The position numbers and the translations under genes are program-made. A stretch of 25,089 nt of DNA from Lichtheimia corymbifera B2541 (taxonomy: Eukaryota; Mucoromycota; Mucoromycetes; Mucorales; Lichtheimiaceae), in assembly GCA_000697475.1 (NCBI GenBank), contig JNEU01000596.1, forward strand, positions 1 through 25,089, read 5' to 3'. Below are positions 10,430 to 22,936 of this stretch, in pieces (the stretch's first letter is position 1; every line of letters begins with the position of its first letter). The notes below the pieces were generated by a model. It did no database searches and was not told where the DNA came from. It worked only from the letters and a program-made list of their open reading frames with translations.

Positions 10430-12178
10430 TTACATGACAATACAATCTCCATCTTTACTATCGGGTGCAGCGTTCTTTGGTCTGGTATGTTTGCGTCGTT
10501 TCTGTGGACCTGATTTCTTGAGCTGTGCGAGACGATGGATGGCACGTTGATTGTTTTGTGCTGCTGCTCGCATATACCATTTCCGTGCTTCCTCAAGGTT
10601 CTGTCGTATACCAATCCCAGTCTCCGTGTAATATCCAACAGCATATTCGGCCTTTGCATAACCACGTTCAGCCGCCTTGAGTGCCCACAAGTACGCTTCC
10701 TGGTCGTTTTGTTGCAGGATACCTTCAGCACCAGTCAAATACCATCCTGACAATGCCAACTCAGCTTCCAAATGGCCTTGTTCTGCTGCTTTGGAGTACC
10801 ATGCGATTGAACGGCGTGGATCGATAGGGCAGTTGAGGAAGCCGTTTTCATAAGCCAGACCAAGTTTGAATTGGGAAGGTGCATATCCACATAGGGCAGA
10901 TTGGGTGAAGAGCTCACGTGAATACTCGATATCAGGGATGACTGAGGGGATGCCTTCTTTTTCATATGCCAGACCCAATTCGTACATGGCTTGAGGATGT
11001 TCTTCATCACCAGACTGGGTTGCACGCTTGAGCCAAGAGATGCCTTCTCGTGGGTTTTTGCTTTGGCCCAACAATCCTTTCAACAAGATCATACCAAGCT
11101 TGTACATTGCTGATGTATCTCCCAAATTGGCTGCCTTTCGATAAAACTGCAATGCATGCGCCTTGTCCTTTTTGGTGCCTGCTCCCAATTCGTAACAAAC
11201 AGCCACACGATAATTGCACGCTGCATGATTTTGCTTGGCACCCTGCACGTATAAGCTGAATGCCTTGCCTGGATCCTTTTCTTGTACAAGTCCAGTGGTA
11301 CCCGTGCTGTAACTGTGGGCCAAAAAGTACATGGCTTCAGGATAAAACTTTGCCAACTTCTTGACGGTCTTGTATGCCTCAGTCGTTAAAGCTTCACGCA
11401 CCTTAGCAGCTCGTTGACGATCCTGGATCTTGAGATGTGGGATAGTGTGTAGCATATACTTTGCAAGAGCGAGTAGTTGTTGAGGATCATTACTGGCATG
11501 AGCTTCGTCACGAAATTTGCTCAAGTTCTCCAAAGTGGGAGGAGGATAAGGACTTTGCTTGCGACGAACACCAGCTTGACTTGCAGCAAGGAGTGAACTA
11601 TCAGGCATATAGGCTGCATTATCGGCTGCTATACCGGCATGAAAGCTATGACGCCAAGGATTATCCATAGGAGGTCGCATCATGGGTTGTGGTGGTGGTT
11701 GTTGCGGGGGATAAAAATAACCATCGGGTCGTACGACTCCACCAGGTACAGCATATCCAGCAGCAGGATGAGGAGGATAAGGTCCTTGTTCATATACAGA
11801 ATAACGTTGTTGTGGTGGAGGTGGTGGTGGTGGTGCTCCTGGATGATGAGGAATTGGTGCAGTCAACGGTGGTGGTGGTGGTGCTGCTGCTGCTGCACTC
11901 GTCATTGCCATAGTAGTTGTAGGTGGTTGTTGTATAGGTGCAACAGGAGAGTAACCAGCCATTGATGTTGGAGGAGGAGGAGGTCTCATATGCATATGCT
12001 TTGGTGGTTCGGGTGGTGGACCGGCAATAGATGGTGGAGGTGTCGATGTCACTGGATGAACTTGAATGCTAGATCCACTCGAATTGCTGTCGACCATGGC
12101 TGGTTCAGTAGCAGCAGGAATAGGTTCTGATCCTGAGGAGGTCGATGAAATGGTGCCATGACGCTGTGTGGATGCCAT
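10430..12178 (-). CDS. SKT5: Sel1-repeat chitin synthase activator, Skt5/Chs4 family
   Basis: Predicted 582-residue protein from one exon. In yeast, Chs4/Skt5 activates and localises chitin synthase III at the plasma membrane and septum. Residues 1 to about 205 are rich in Pro, Ala and Gln, with several poly-Pro runs that appear as GGT/GTG repeats on the plus strand. From about residue 220 to 552 run tandem Sel1-like helical repeats, with units such as AACNYRVAVCYELG, AMYKLGMILLKG, AMYELGLAYEKEG and AEYAVGYYTETG. A basic tail (KKSGPQKRRKHTRPK) leads to the terminal CIVM, a CaaX prenylation box as known for yeast Chs4. The ATG at 12178 (MASTQRHG) is preferred; an in-frame ATG at 12202 adds eight residues. 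Confidence 0.92.
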   Translation of the reverse strand: MASTQRHGTISSTSSGSEPIPAATEPAMVDSNSSGSSIQVHPVTSTPPPSIAGPPPEPPKHMHMRPPPPPTSMAGYSPVAPIQQPPTTTMAMTSAAAAAPPPPPLTAPIPHHPGAPPPPPPPQQRYSVYEQGPYPPHPAAGYAVPGGVVRPDGYFYPPQQPPPQPMMRPPMDNPWRHSFHAGIAADNAAYMPDSSLLAASQAGVRRKQSPYPPPTLENLSKFRDEAHASNDPQQLLALAKYMLHTIPHLKIQDRQRAAKVREALTTEAYKTVKKLAKFYPEAMYFLAHSYSTGTTGLVQEKDPGKAFSLYVQGAKQNHAACNYRVAVCYELGAGTKKDKAHALQFYRKAANLGDTSAMYKLGMILLKGLLGQSKNPREGISWLKRATQSGDEEHPQAMYELGLAYEKEGIPSVIPDIEYSRELFTQSALCGYAPSQFKLGLAYENGFLNCPIDPRRSIAWYSKAAEQGHLEAELALSGWYLTGAEGILQQNDQEAYLWALKAAERGYAKAEYAVGYYTETGIGIRQNLEEARKWYMRAAAQNNQRAIHRLAQLKKSGPQKRRKHTRPKNAAPDSKDGDCIVM

Positions 12179-13094
12179 GACTGATGAGGAAAGTAAATAC
12201 AAAGAAGAACAAGAATATCAGAAATACAACGTGGGACCTATACTTGACATGATCACAAAGCGGAGAAATCATCCGCATGCTCAGCGTCAAAGGGTCCAAA
12301 TGCAATCTCTGGCTGTGCAAGCTACCTAGTTTATTATGATTGATTGATTACAGATACATTAGTCTAGTGCGTCTCATCAGCACATGTCGAAATATTACCC
12401 CAATATTGCAGATCATCATATAAAGATAAACCCACTATTATTATCAAGTCCTGCGTCATGTTGCAGAAAATAGGTCAAAGCGCTCACAATTGTTGGGTGG
12501 ATGCAACCTTAATCCGAGCTCTTGGTTCCACGCACAGGGCCTGTGGGGATGCAATGCAGCCCATGTCTTTGATAAATGGTCACCAGGATATCGCTTACAC
12601 TCCATACTTTAAACGGCTAGTCGACATGAGGTAACACGACAATTAAAGCCGTCTGCCTTAAATATAGACGTATACGCTATAGTCCCCACATTTAAGCTAA
12701 AAGTCAACTTTAGTCAACATAAGCTTATAATCGCTTGTTGTATAGCTATTGAGAGAGAACATCCACAATTCAAATATGGCATAGAGTATCCTTGCTTCGT
12801 TGTAACCCGGTAACACATAATAGTAAAATGTATCAGATTCTACATGTCATGTGATGACATCGATGCAGTTTTGGCAATAAATGCTACATACATTGACTAC
12901 AAGCTGCATGGAGCATGTGGTCAAGTGTAATGCTTAGCAAGTGATCAGTGGTTGAAATCACTGCATCAGCCACTACAACAATACATCCCCCAGTGCCATA
13001 GCAAAAGAAGCAGTATCTTAGCATGACCATCTTCAATTTTGCTCGCTTCTTCAAGAGGAAAGACGACAGAATGGATGTAACGGACAGAGCAATC

Positions 13095-13110
13095 ATATAT
13101 ATATATATAT
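13095..13110. repeat. (AT)n microsatellite
   Basis: Eight uninterrupted AT units in the divergent intergenic region. It is an ordinary simple repeat with no visible link to a gene. Confidence 0.9.
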
Positions 13111-13523
13111 CATCTCAATTTGCATGGCACCTTACAGCGTCTCAATGCCTACATAAAATATACTTTTAAATGTCACTGATCCAAGATGTAACACCATTGG
13201 TTTGCTTGCATGCTTGGATACTATGATGCAAATGACATTGTATCCCAAGAAAGCGAGCCAATGATGCAGCACCAAACGCCGCTTTTGGTCAAGGAACACG
13301 TCGGGTTTACGAAGGAACCAACGGTTGATAAGTTAGAGTATCAAGCTATAAGCATTTTTGGGTGTGCGAAATTAGAAAGTCGGTAACGACGAGAAGGATC
13401 ATGATGCACGTAGCATGCCTAGACCTGCGATCCAGTTATTTGGCACCATAGCTTACAACGCATTTGGCACTTGTCCTCATGGATGAGCTCCATATTGGCA
13501 TAATATTTCCTTTCTTTTCGTTA

Positions 13524-14071
13524 ATGGAGCTGTTATCAAACCCATCCTCTACCTTGCTACCTTATCCTACAACCATCATCCCAACGTCAGGTTCTGTCGG
13601 AATCAGCTTGGTTCCTAAACATACACCACGTGGAGGAAATACACCAATCCTAGCTCGTGTGCCACTTTTTACCAGAGCCGAACAAAATTTGCAATCAGCA
13701 ACAAACGGCTACTAAAGAACAGCACCTGCAGCTAAAAGACAACAGTCGTCGCTACCTACTATGTATTAAGGATGGATCTTTTTCAATGTACTATTGACCA
13801 AGATGTGCACTGTGATATACATTTTCTATCAGCAAAACAGGCTCCCATAAGACCATATTCTCCCATAATGGCGTGAATCATACATTTCCCATACCACCCA
13901 AAAGCTGTCGTTATCTAATTGACAGCACGACCTTTGTATCACACGCCACCTTATCCATCTGAAACATCTTTTTGGGTACCAGCTTCTCGGTCATCTCCAC
14001 ACATGCCAAGAGATCAGCCATTAACAGGTGACTTTTGGATGCCAAGCGTCAACAACAAAATTAGACATTGA
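13524..14071 (+). pseudogene. Possible decayed coding remnant, unidentified
   Basis: After a pyrimidine-rich stretch, an ATG at 13524 opens a 63-codon frame with coding-like text (for example SGSVGISLVPKHTPRGG and VPLFTRAEQNLQSATNGY), stopping at 13715. The next frame continues directly with KEQHLQLKDNSRRYLLCIKD, and a third frame, open at 13919-14071, reads PPYPSETSFWVPASRSSPH then PLTGDFWMPSVNN. I found no splice sites to join them. This fits a frame-disrupted gene or a gene with unrecognised introns, but all pieces are short and none is recognised. It could be chance. Confidence 0.22.
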
Positions 14072-14678
14072 ATGAAGAGCAAGGACAAATTGAGGAGCAA
14101 AATACACTTTGTATTATAGGTTATGTTGACATCTGGCGTCATGCGTAATATAACATGCTAACCAGAAATGTCTACGTTACACGTACACTTGCGATGGAGG
14201 CATGATTGAACATATTTTCCGCGATTCTTCCTATCATCGTTACGGAAGCACATAGCTCTATCACCTGTCACCATTGCAATCTTGAGCATATCACGACATC
14301 TTTTCCCAATTACTATTTTGATACCGATATCTAAAACATGCACACATATAGATATTAGGGTGAGTAAGCATCAATAGCAAAATCATGCATATAGCCAAAA
14401 AAAAACAGGCTTCTTCTGGAAAAGACCCTACAATCAGGGTCCAGAGCTGTGATACAGAAGTCTTAGTAACGTTGACCAATGGGCTCCAGAATGCTATTGA
14501 TTTGAATGACAGACAACAAAGGGGTATAAAAAAGCTATACGGCACATAGCATTCTCGGCAATACCTCCAAAAACGGAAGGGTCTTGAAGTGAAACCCATT
14601 TGAGACATCATGCTATCCTTGCCATTGATCCACAACGGTGCATTCTTTTCTCCTTCTCCCTCTCTTTTTCATCCTTCC

Positions 14679-15868
14679 ATGTCTTACTGTAGCCCACTAT
14701 CGATGTCGAATATAGACTACCTCGACGTGGGTGGTGAGTCTGATTATGATCCACGGAGGAGTAGTAGCTTTTCTTCCAGCGGGTCTTCAGCAGAATATAT
14801 TCCTCCTTCAGTTGGCCGTAACACACCAGTCACTGCTCCTCGATATAGCGGTGGTGGTAAAAGCAAGAGCAAGAGCAACGCAAGCTCCTTTATCACCAAG
14901 CTCTACAGGTAATTGGAATCACAAGATATAGTCATTTACAGAATGTGTACTTAATTTACCCTTTCTATAGCCTGGTCAATGATACACGCCATCAAGATTT
15001 AATATCATGGAACCCAACTGGCACATCCTTTCTTATTTGCAATGTCAAGAGATTCGCACAGCAAGTACTTCCTGAGTACTTCAAGCATGGTAACTTTTCC
15101 AGTTTTGTGCGCCTACTCAATATGTAAGTAAAGCAGCCATGAGCGTAATCTAATTTGATAAATATGGTATTGACATTCTGCATGTATGGCAGGTATGGGT
15201 TTCACAAAATCAACAAATCACCACGAGGACAACGAGGCAATGAAAATGAAATTTGGGAGTTCTCCCATCCTCAATTTCAACAGCAAAGGCCAGACCTCTT
15301 GAAGGAGATCCGACGCAAGGCAATGGATTCTGAAGTCTTGAGACGTGAAACCGGTGACATGCACATGTTTTTCTCGATGCTGCAAGTATCTCAAGCTGAT
15401 TTGCAAAGGCAATTCCAAGCTCTACAGACCAGCTTTTCCAATTTACTACAAGGGTTTGAAGAAACACGTAAAATGCAAATGCAACAACAATTTTTGCTCA
15501 AGCAGCTTGCCGACCGCCAAGGCGTGCCCGTGGATGATCTTGTTCCTGGCATGTCATCCACCACTGCCACAACAACAACACCTGATGTTTTTATTACTGC
15601 CCCTGTTCCCCCTAATTCTGGATCCTCACAGCAGCTGCAAACTGGATACAACAATAACAACGCTGCTCAACCGAACAAAGATGACTTGTGGAACGAGCCC
15701 GATCATTGGGAACAGCAACAACATTCTTATGGCCAATCTCCTACCAGCACATCCCCCGATATGATCCTCTCTATGGCTGCCAACACCCCATTGCCTCCTA
15801 GCCCAGCACCTAATGTGGATCCAAACAACCTCATGTTCGGCTCTTCACCATCGCCCATGATGTCATAA
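14679..15868 (+). CDS. Heat-shock-factor-type transcription factor
   Basis: Predicted 352-residue nuclear DNA-binding protein. Exons: 14679-14908, 14971-15123, 15193-15868, with introns of 62 and 69 nt. The HSF winged-helix domain starts at about residue 71: FITKLYSLVNDTRHQDLISW, then the recognition helix region FKHGNFSSFVRLLNMYGFHKI, then a wing ending EIWEFSHPQFQQQRPDLL. Known HSFs usually read VRQLN where this protein reads VRLLN. A coiled-coil-like stretch follows (MLQVSQADLQRQFQALQTSF), suited to oligomerisation, then a Gln/Asn/Ser/Pro-rich tail typical of activation regions. There is no response-regulator domain, so it is not Skn7-like. Start choice: 14679 follows a pyrimidine-rich leader; in-frame ATGs at 14610 and 14703 are alternatives. 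Confidence 0.9.
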
Positions 15869-16145
15869 ACAAGATATTAGTATACCTTTATCATCACAGT
15901 CATTCATCTTTATAATATTAAAAACACGATGCATTACATAATCTACTAGTTGACTTTGTTATAAAAGAGCAATATGACATGTATTATAATAATAGTGTTC
16001 ATGAGCTATAAAACTACACGTAAAATAATAGTGGGTTGAAAGCAACCGGATTAAAAGGAAAGGAAAGGAGAAGAGCTATAAGAGCAAACGAAGCATATAG
16101 ATTTGATTTCCAATCTGGGGTACAAGGGAGGCCATTTCATCATCA

Positions 16146-18437
<2,292 letters not shown>

Positions 18438-18949
18438 GGTTCCCAGTAGAAGAAGCACGAAAAAGTCGGAAAGAAAGGAAGGGAAGTGAAAGAACAAAGA
18501 ACTGGATTCCGCTTGAGAGTAAGCATATAACTTTGTAAGAAACACAAAGACAGCAATGAACCTCCGCAACAATACTATATAGTTAACAGCATATGAAAAC
18601 AATCCGCCTTGTGATACCAGCAACCAACTTTCTCCATACCTCGTTGTTGTGTGTGAATGACCAAGTGTGAAACGATACACGATAAGATACACTCTCAAAT
18701 CTTGGAGGATGCTGCATATGGTGGCATGCCTTGGTAAGTTTAGGCTTTTTTCTATCTGGGTTCAGAATCCAATAAGTTGAATCATCTTTAAAGCATTGTC
18801 ATTTAGGATTTACTCACCATTGCTGCATTGTCGATCCATCAGTCGCTGCTGGCTTCCTCACTTTAGTATGTTCGTTTCTTTCCACCATGCATCCTGAACT
18901 TTGATTGCGGTCATTTACTTTTGCATACATCAAAGGGTCGAACACTCTC
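18438..18949. other. Region upstream of the aldehyde dehydrogenase gene
   Basis: On the minus strand the ~70 bases before the ALDH ATG are pyrimidine-rich, fitting a leader or core promoter. A minus reading frame stays open upstream to 18698 but has hydrophobic low-complexity text with no support. I see no other gene, RNA or repeat here. Confidence 0.45.
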
Positions 18950-19294
18950 TTACTGAATCATCGCGTTGGTGTCACTAAATATAGTAGTCCAGCCAATGTC
19001 TACGCTGGTCATCGATTCGTTCTTGGAATGATATCCCGCACTCTTTTTGCACCTCGGTGTCAATAGCTGTGTATCCGACTGCACGTTTTTTTCCATTATC
19101 GAGATTCTTTCATCGACTAATCTGGTAAAGCGTTCGAATGATGCGGGTACATGTGTGTCAGTGTCATTTGCCCATGTTGTCAAAAACAATTCAATGATCC
19201 ATCCCCCGATTGCCCTCCTCCGTGTGTCACACTTGATTTCCCAGTCATTCATATCACCCTTTGAATTGGTTGAAAACAACGTGTATTTGTACAT
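18950..19294 (-). CDS. Hypothetical small protein
   Basis: A 114-codon minus-strand ORF. The ATG at 19294 directly follows a pyrimidine-rich tract, as for most genes in the window; an alternative ATG lies at 19252. The product is soluble-looking and mixed in composition, with segments such as GGWIIELFLTTWANDTD and ERFTRLVDERISIMEKN that read like real protein. I recognise no domain, signal or membrane segment. An overlapping 104-codon plus-strand frame (19047-19361) looks less protein-like. It could also be the last exon of a longer minus-strand gene. Confidence 0.35.
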   Translation of the reverse strand: MYKYTLFSTNSKGDMNDWEIKCDTRRRAIGGWIIELFLTTWANDTDTHVPASFERFTRLVDERISIMEKNVQSDTQLLTPRCKKSAGYHSKNESMTSVDIGWTTIFSDTNAMIQ

Positions 19295-19363
19295 AAGAAA
19301 AAAAGACAATGAAAGGATAGGGAGAGGGGTATTGGTGATGGTGATGGTGATGGGTGGATAAGG

Positions 19364-19534
19364 CTAATAGGTCAACTTTGGTTTGCTGTTGCTTGATCGA
19401 GAGGCTAGAATGGTCATCACAATACAAGAAAGAATGTAGCCGCTAAATTTGAAAAAGGCCGATCGTGAAAAGTGTCGTTCTTCTTCAGGCGTCCTGAATG
19501 AGGCGTAGATCTTCCATAGATTCGGTAAAGCCAT
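19364..19534 (-). CDS. Hypothetical small single-pass membrane protein
   Basis: A 56-codon minus-strand ORF beginning MALPNLWKIYASFRTPEEE. It has one likely membrane helix (FSGYILSCIVMTILA) followed by a basic tail, a layout seen in small mitochondrial or ER membrane proteins. I cannot name a family. The ATG at 19534 follows a pyrimidine-rich leader. The same frame is open upstream, and a possible 56-nt intron (19746-19691) would join it to a 43-codon exon at 19875-19747, giving a 151-residue product, so the start is unsure. Confidence 0.42.
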   Translation of the reverse strand: MALPNLWKIYASFRTPEEERHFSRSAFFKFSGYILSCIVMTILASRSSNSKPKLTY

Positions 19535-20195
19535 GCTGAGATTGCGAGAGAGAGATGGGTTGTGTGGAAAGGCAACAAGAAGAACACTGAACAGCTTCCC
19601 CCTCCAGCGGAAATGAACCGTCTTCATCCCATGACACTTGCTACTGTGGATACCAGTGGAATCGATAGATATATACATCAACTTATTCAGCTGTCAACCA
19701 TCATAACAAAGAAAATATCGTTCCTTATAGCTCATTGTATTCGAACCTTTTTAATCGAGTAGTCTACAAACAATGACACTGGTTCAATAAATCCTTCAGC
19801 ACTTTTTAAACCATTGACAAAGACGAAGCCCCTTGGCATAGCAGTATCAGGATGATCGCTGGTAATGGCTGTCATTATTACTAATCATGTATTTTCAACA
19901 TCAAAATATGTCTTCTCGGGCTATATGGTAAACGGGCATGGCTCAATGCCTTTTCTCGATCCACCAAAAATGCTACTACCATGCGTGATCGGTGCGTTTT
20001 CCGTGCTGAGCAGCATAAGACGAAAGAGGCAAATTTCAACAATAACGCCACTAATACCAAGCTCTTGTCCTATGAATCTGGTGACACAGTGGCTAAAAGG
20101 CCAAGGGCTTGGCATTCTCCTCGTACAAGGCATAAAAAGGAGTTTTTTGGGACGCGTTTTTGGCATTTCTCAATTTCTCTTGTAAGCAGAAAACC
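19535..20195. other. Interval between small minus-strand ORF and the DUF4097-like gene
   Basis: It may hold divergent promoters. A minus-strand stretch (19875-19732) reads like coding sequence (MPRGFVFVNGLKSAEGF) and may be an upstream exon of the small membrane-protein gene. Overlapping plus frames at 19865-20185 and 19981-20280 are not convincing. A GTAAGC donor-like site at 20181 might mark a leader intron of the downstream gene. Confidence 0.35.
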
Positions 20196-21896
20196 ATGTC
20201 GAAATCACCCAACAAACCCGAACCTGGTATGCCATAGCATAAATTTCCATGACAACAGCGGGAAGCTGAATCTCCATTAGATACATTTGATGTCCCACCA
20301 CCGCCATACACACCAGAAGATCCATTGCCATCGGCACCATCATCCACTGATATAAACAAATCATCACCACCTCATCAACCGGCACCATACAATTATCTTA
20401 ATACAGCAGATGCAGCATCAGTGGCAGGTGAATGAATACATGCGCATGCTCAATCATGGATAGACCTATTCATTATCAGCTCTATACCAAAAAGGATCGA
20501 GTCGACAGCAGCAGCAACCACAGCAACAATACATTCCAATGCCACCTCCACCTCCACAACAACAACAATATTCCACCTTTCCCAGGAGACCACAACAGCA
20601 AGAATCAAGTGGTATGCAATCAACTGAGCAGAGGGATATTAAAAGAGGAGGACGTTGCAAGATAATGCCCCACTTATGCATACTGCTTGGCATTGCTATT
20701 GTAGTATCACGCTTATTCTCACAACTCTTTTTGGGATGCGACGACAATGGATGCAGCAATAGACCATTAACGTGTACTAGTGGTGGTGGTACACGTTGGG
20801 CAGATTTCCCAAGACATATTCCAATTTCACAAGACGTGCATGTCAACATTCAGGGCCATGTATCCACCGGATACGTTGAAATTGTTCCAGTCGAGAAAGG
20901 AGGTGCTATCGATACCGACATTGAGATTACACCCTTTAAAGATTTGAAAGATTTTCGATTCTCGGTGGATGATCGAACAGGAGCACTCAACATCAACTTT
21001 CCCTCGTTGTCATGGCGATGTATTGATGTCAAGATGAGAATCTATGTGCCATCGAACGCTCGTTCAGTATGGGTTTCTGTGAGCAATATCCCTATCCGCG
21101 TGGATCGCTCGTTGCATGTGGATCGCTTAGAGCTCAAGACAACCAACGCCAAGATTCATTTAAAGCAAGGATGGATAGGCAACGAAATGATCCTGAGAAC
21201 AAAAAATTCGCAAATCAAAGTGGATGGTGGTTTGCAAGCCAAGGATTTAATCAGTATCCGCACGAGCAATGGCGCCATTGATATCGACGGCGACATGCAA
21301 AGTGGATCCACGGTGGATATTGAAACCAGCAATGGAAGCATCTCGGCTGGCAACGTACGTGCCAACCATGTTACAGCGGATACCAGCAATAGCAGCATCA
21401 AAATGAATAGCGTGCATGCTCACGACATTACCGCCAAAACATCCAATGCAAACATCAATCTGGATCATGTGTATTCCGACGGCTTGGTGGTTGCACACAC
21501 AAGCAATTCTCGTATCAATATGGATGTTGCAGGCGATGCTTCTCGTCTTCAAGTACGCTGTGTGACATCCAATTCCAAGATCAATCTTAACATGGTAATA
21601 AGGATGACACTATTATGACAAGACAATAAGACGCCCATTGCTAACCATTTATGTAGAGCAAGGATTTTGTTGGTGTATTTGATATCAAGACCTCATCGGG
21701 TAACAAAGCCATTGTAGAAGACAACATGTACCCTTCTAGTCTGCACTATGAAATCGACAAGGAGAGTCATAAGATGGGATACCGACACAAGAAGGAGGCC
21801 GCTGGATCCATATCAGCCAAGACAAGCAATTCCAAAGTCGAGCTTAGCTTTAACGTCCCTAGTATGATGATGCATTCGGCAGACAAAAAGTGGTGA
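20196..21896 (+). CDS. Single-pass membrane protein with DUF4097-like repeat domain
   Basis: Predicted 515-residue protein. Exons: 20196-20226, 20266-20427, 20480-21594, 21657-21896. The N-terminal part is Pro/Gln-rich, with a PPPPYTPE motif that could bind WW domains. One membrane helix lies at about residues 127-150 (CILLGIAIVVSRLFSQLFLG). The C-terminal domain is built of repeating strand units such as IRTSNGAIDIDGD, IETSNGSISAGNV, ADTSNSSIKMNSV and AKTSNANINLDHV, the pattern of DUF4097-type beta-helix proteins, probably lumenal or extracellular. Function is unknown. Introns 2 and 3 (52 and 62 nt) are clean. Intron 1 is only 39 nt and its acceptor was chosen to keep frame, so the first exon is the weakest part; the gene may start further upstream. 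Confidence 0.78.
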
Positions 21897-22936
21897 TCTT
21901 CCTCCGTATTTCGCCAACCTAGTAATATATCAACCAATGCATAAAACTTAATGGAACACCTTTTACACGGAATAAACAGCAATCTAATGTTATCACAGAA
22001 AGCGTATTCTGCTACTACGTTTTATTCAGACCCCAAATGACGCACCATGTTGCCAACAATGATAAATCGATGTAATCGCATCATCATTGCTGTTTAAAGC
22101 AGTAATCGAATGCACACATATAGTTCAACAGACGAAACAATATTTGAATGGTGGTATCTTAGCAATTGTGTGGATCTACGATATTTGTATGCTCACAAAA
22201 GAACAAGGATTGTGCCATGGAGATGATGCAGAAAACGACATGACAACTTTTACACGTGTAGAGACGAAGAATCGAACCTTATAGATTTATTTTCAATGGG
22301 GGATTTGTATCCAATATCAGGCATATAGTGAGAAAAAGAAAAACCCACAAAGGGGAAAAGAAAAACATATCATACATTACAGGGAGTCTAGTCTAAGGAT
22401 CACATCCTAACATCTGGCGATGAGTGGATGGCATACAAAGAAAGAGGGGTGGCAGTGTGATGGAAAGAAATAAACGCATCAGGGGAAATTTGAAAGAGCA
22501 TAGTGATATGAGATGGATGTAAGGTGTGAATGTGTTGATAAGATAGGTGATCAGTCATAGTGCGACCTGTCGTATTTCAAGTACCAATACATCCAAGATC
22601 CATCACCCAGTACAAGATGACAAGCCAATGTATCACAGCGACCACACCTATCCCACAAGAGGACACCACATGTAACGTTCACACACATACACTCAAAATT
22701 CATCACACAACGAGCCCCATCAACTCTATCCATCATCTTGTGTTTCCCCAACATCCCTATATGTATATCCCTTCCTCATATAGCATCATCACACAAGTAT
22801 CATGGAAACGTATATAAGACATGTTCTAGTTATAGCTGGTAACAGCAGTTGAATACAGTATATTGATTCTCAACGTACCTCCATCTTCTTTTATTTTGAA
22901 ATATCTCATTTTTTACGTTGAATTATCACCTGCAAC
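21897..22936. other. Region upstream of the gypsy gag-pol, expected to contain its 5' LTR
   Basis: No host gene is seen. A 5' LTR should lie here, but I cannot set its borders because the 3' LTR is outside the window. A TATA-like GTATATAAG is at 22810-22818. Candidate primer-binding sites are TGGAAACG at 22803, preceded by TATCA, and TGGTAACAGCAG at 22837-22848; neither is decisive. An 8-nt inverted repeat lies at 22870-22877 and 22914-22921. A purine-rich tract covers about 22331-22370. Confidence 0.4.

Larger units (their letters stand above)
12179..14678. other. 2.5-kb divergent intergenic region
   Basis: It separates the minus-strand Skt5-like gene from the plus-strand HSF gene and should hold both promoters. 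An (AT)n tract lies at 13095-13110. A possible decayed coding remnant at about 13524-14071 is listed separately. Minus-strand frames at 12884-13096, 14158-14343 and 14291-14635 show no motif. The bases just before 14679 are a pyrimidine-rich leader. Confidence 0.5.

Noticed and set aside
11639..11965. 108-codon plus-strand ORF rich in Trp and Arg
   Set aside because: It is the antisense of the poly-Pro codons of the Skt5-like gene.
14291..14635. 114-codon minus-strand ORF with Cys-rich text
   Set aside because: It lies in the HSF upstream region, has no recognisable domain and no supporting splice or leader signals.
22255..22285. AATCGAACCTT, a reverse B-box-like sequence
   Set aside because: No matching A box or acceptor stem on the minus strand.
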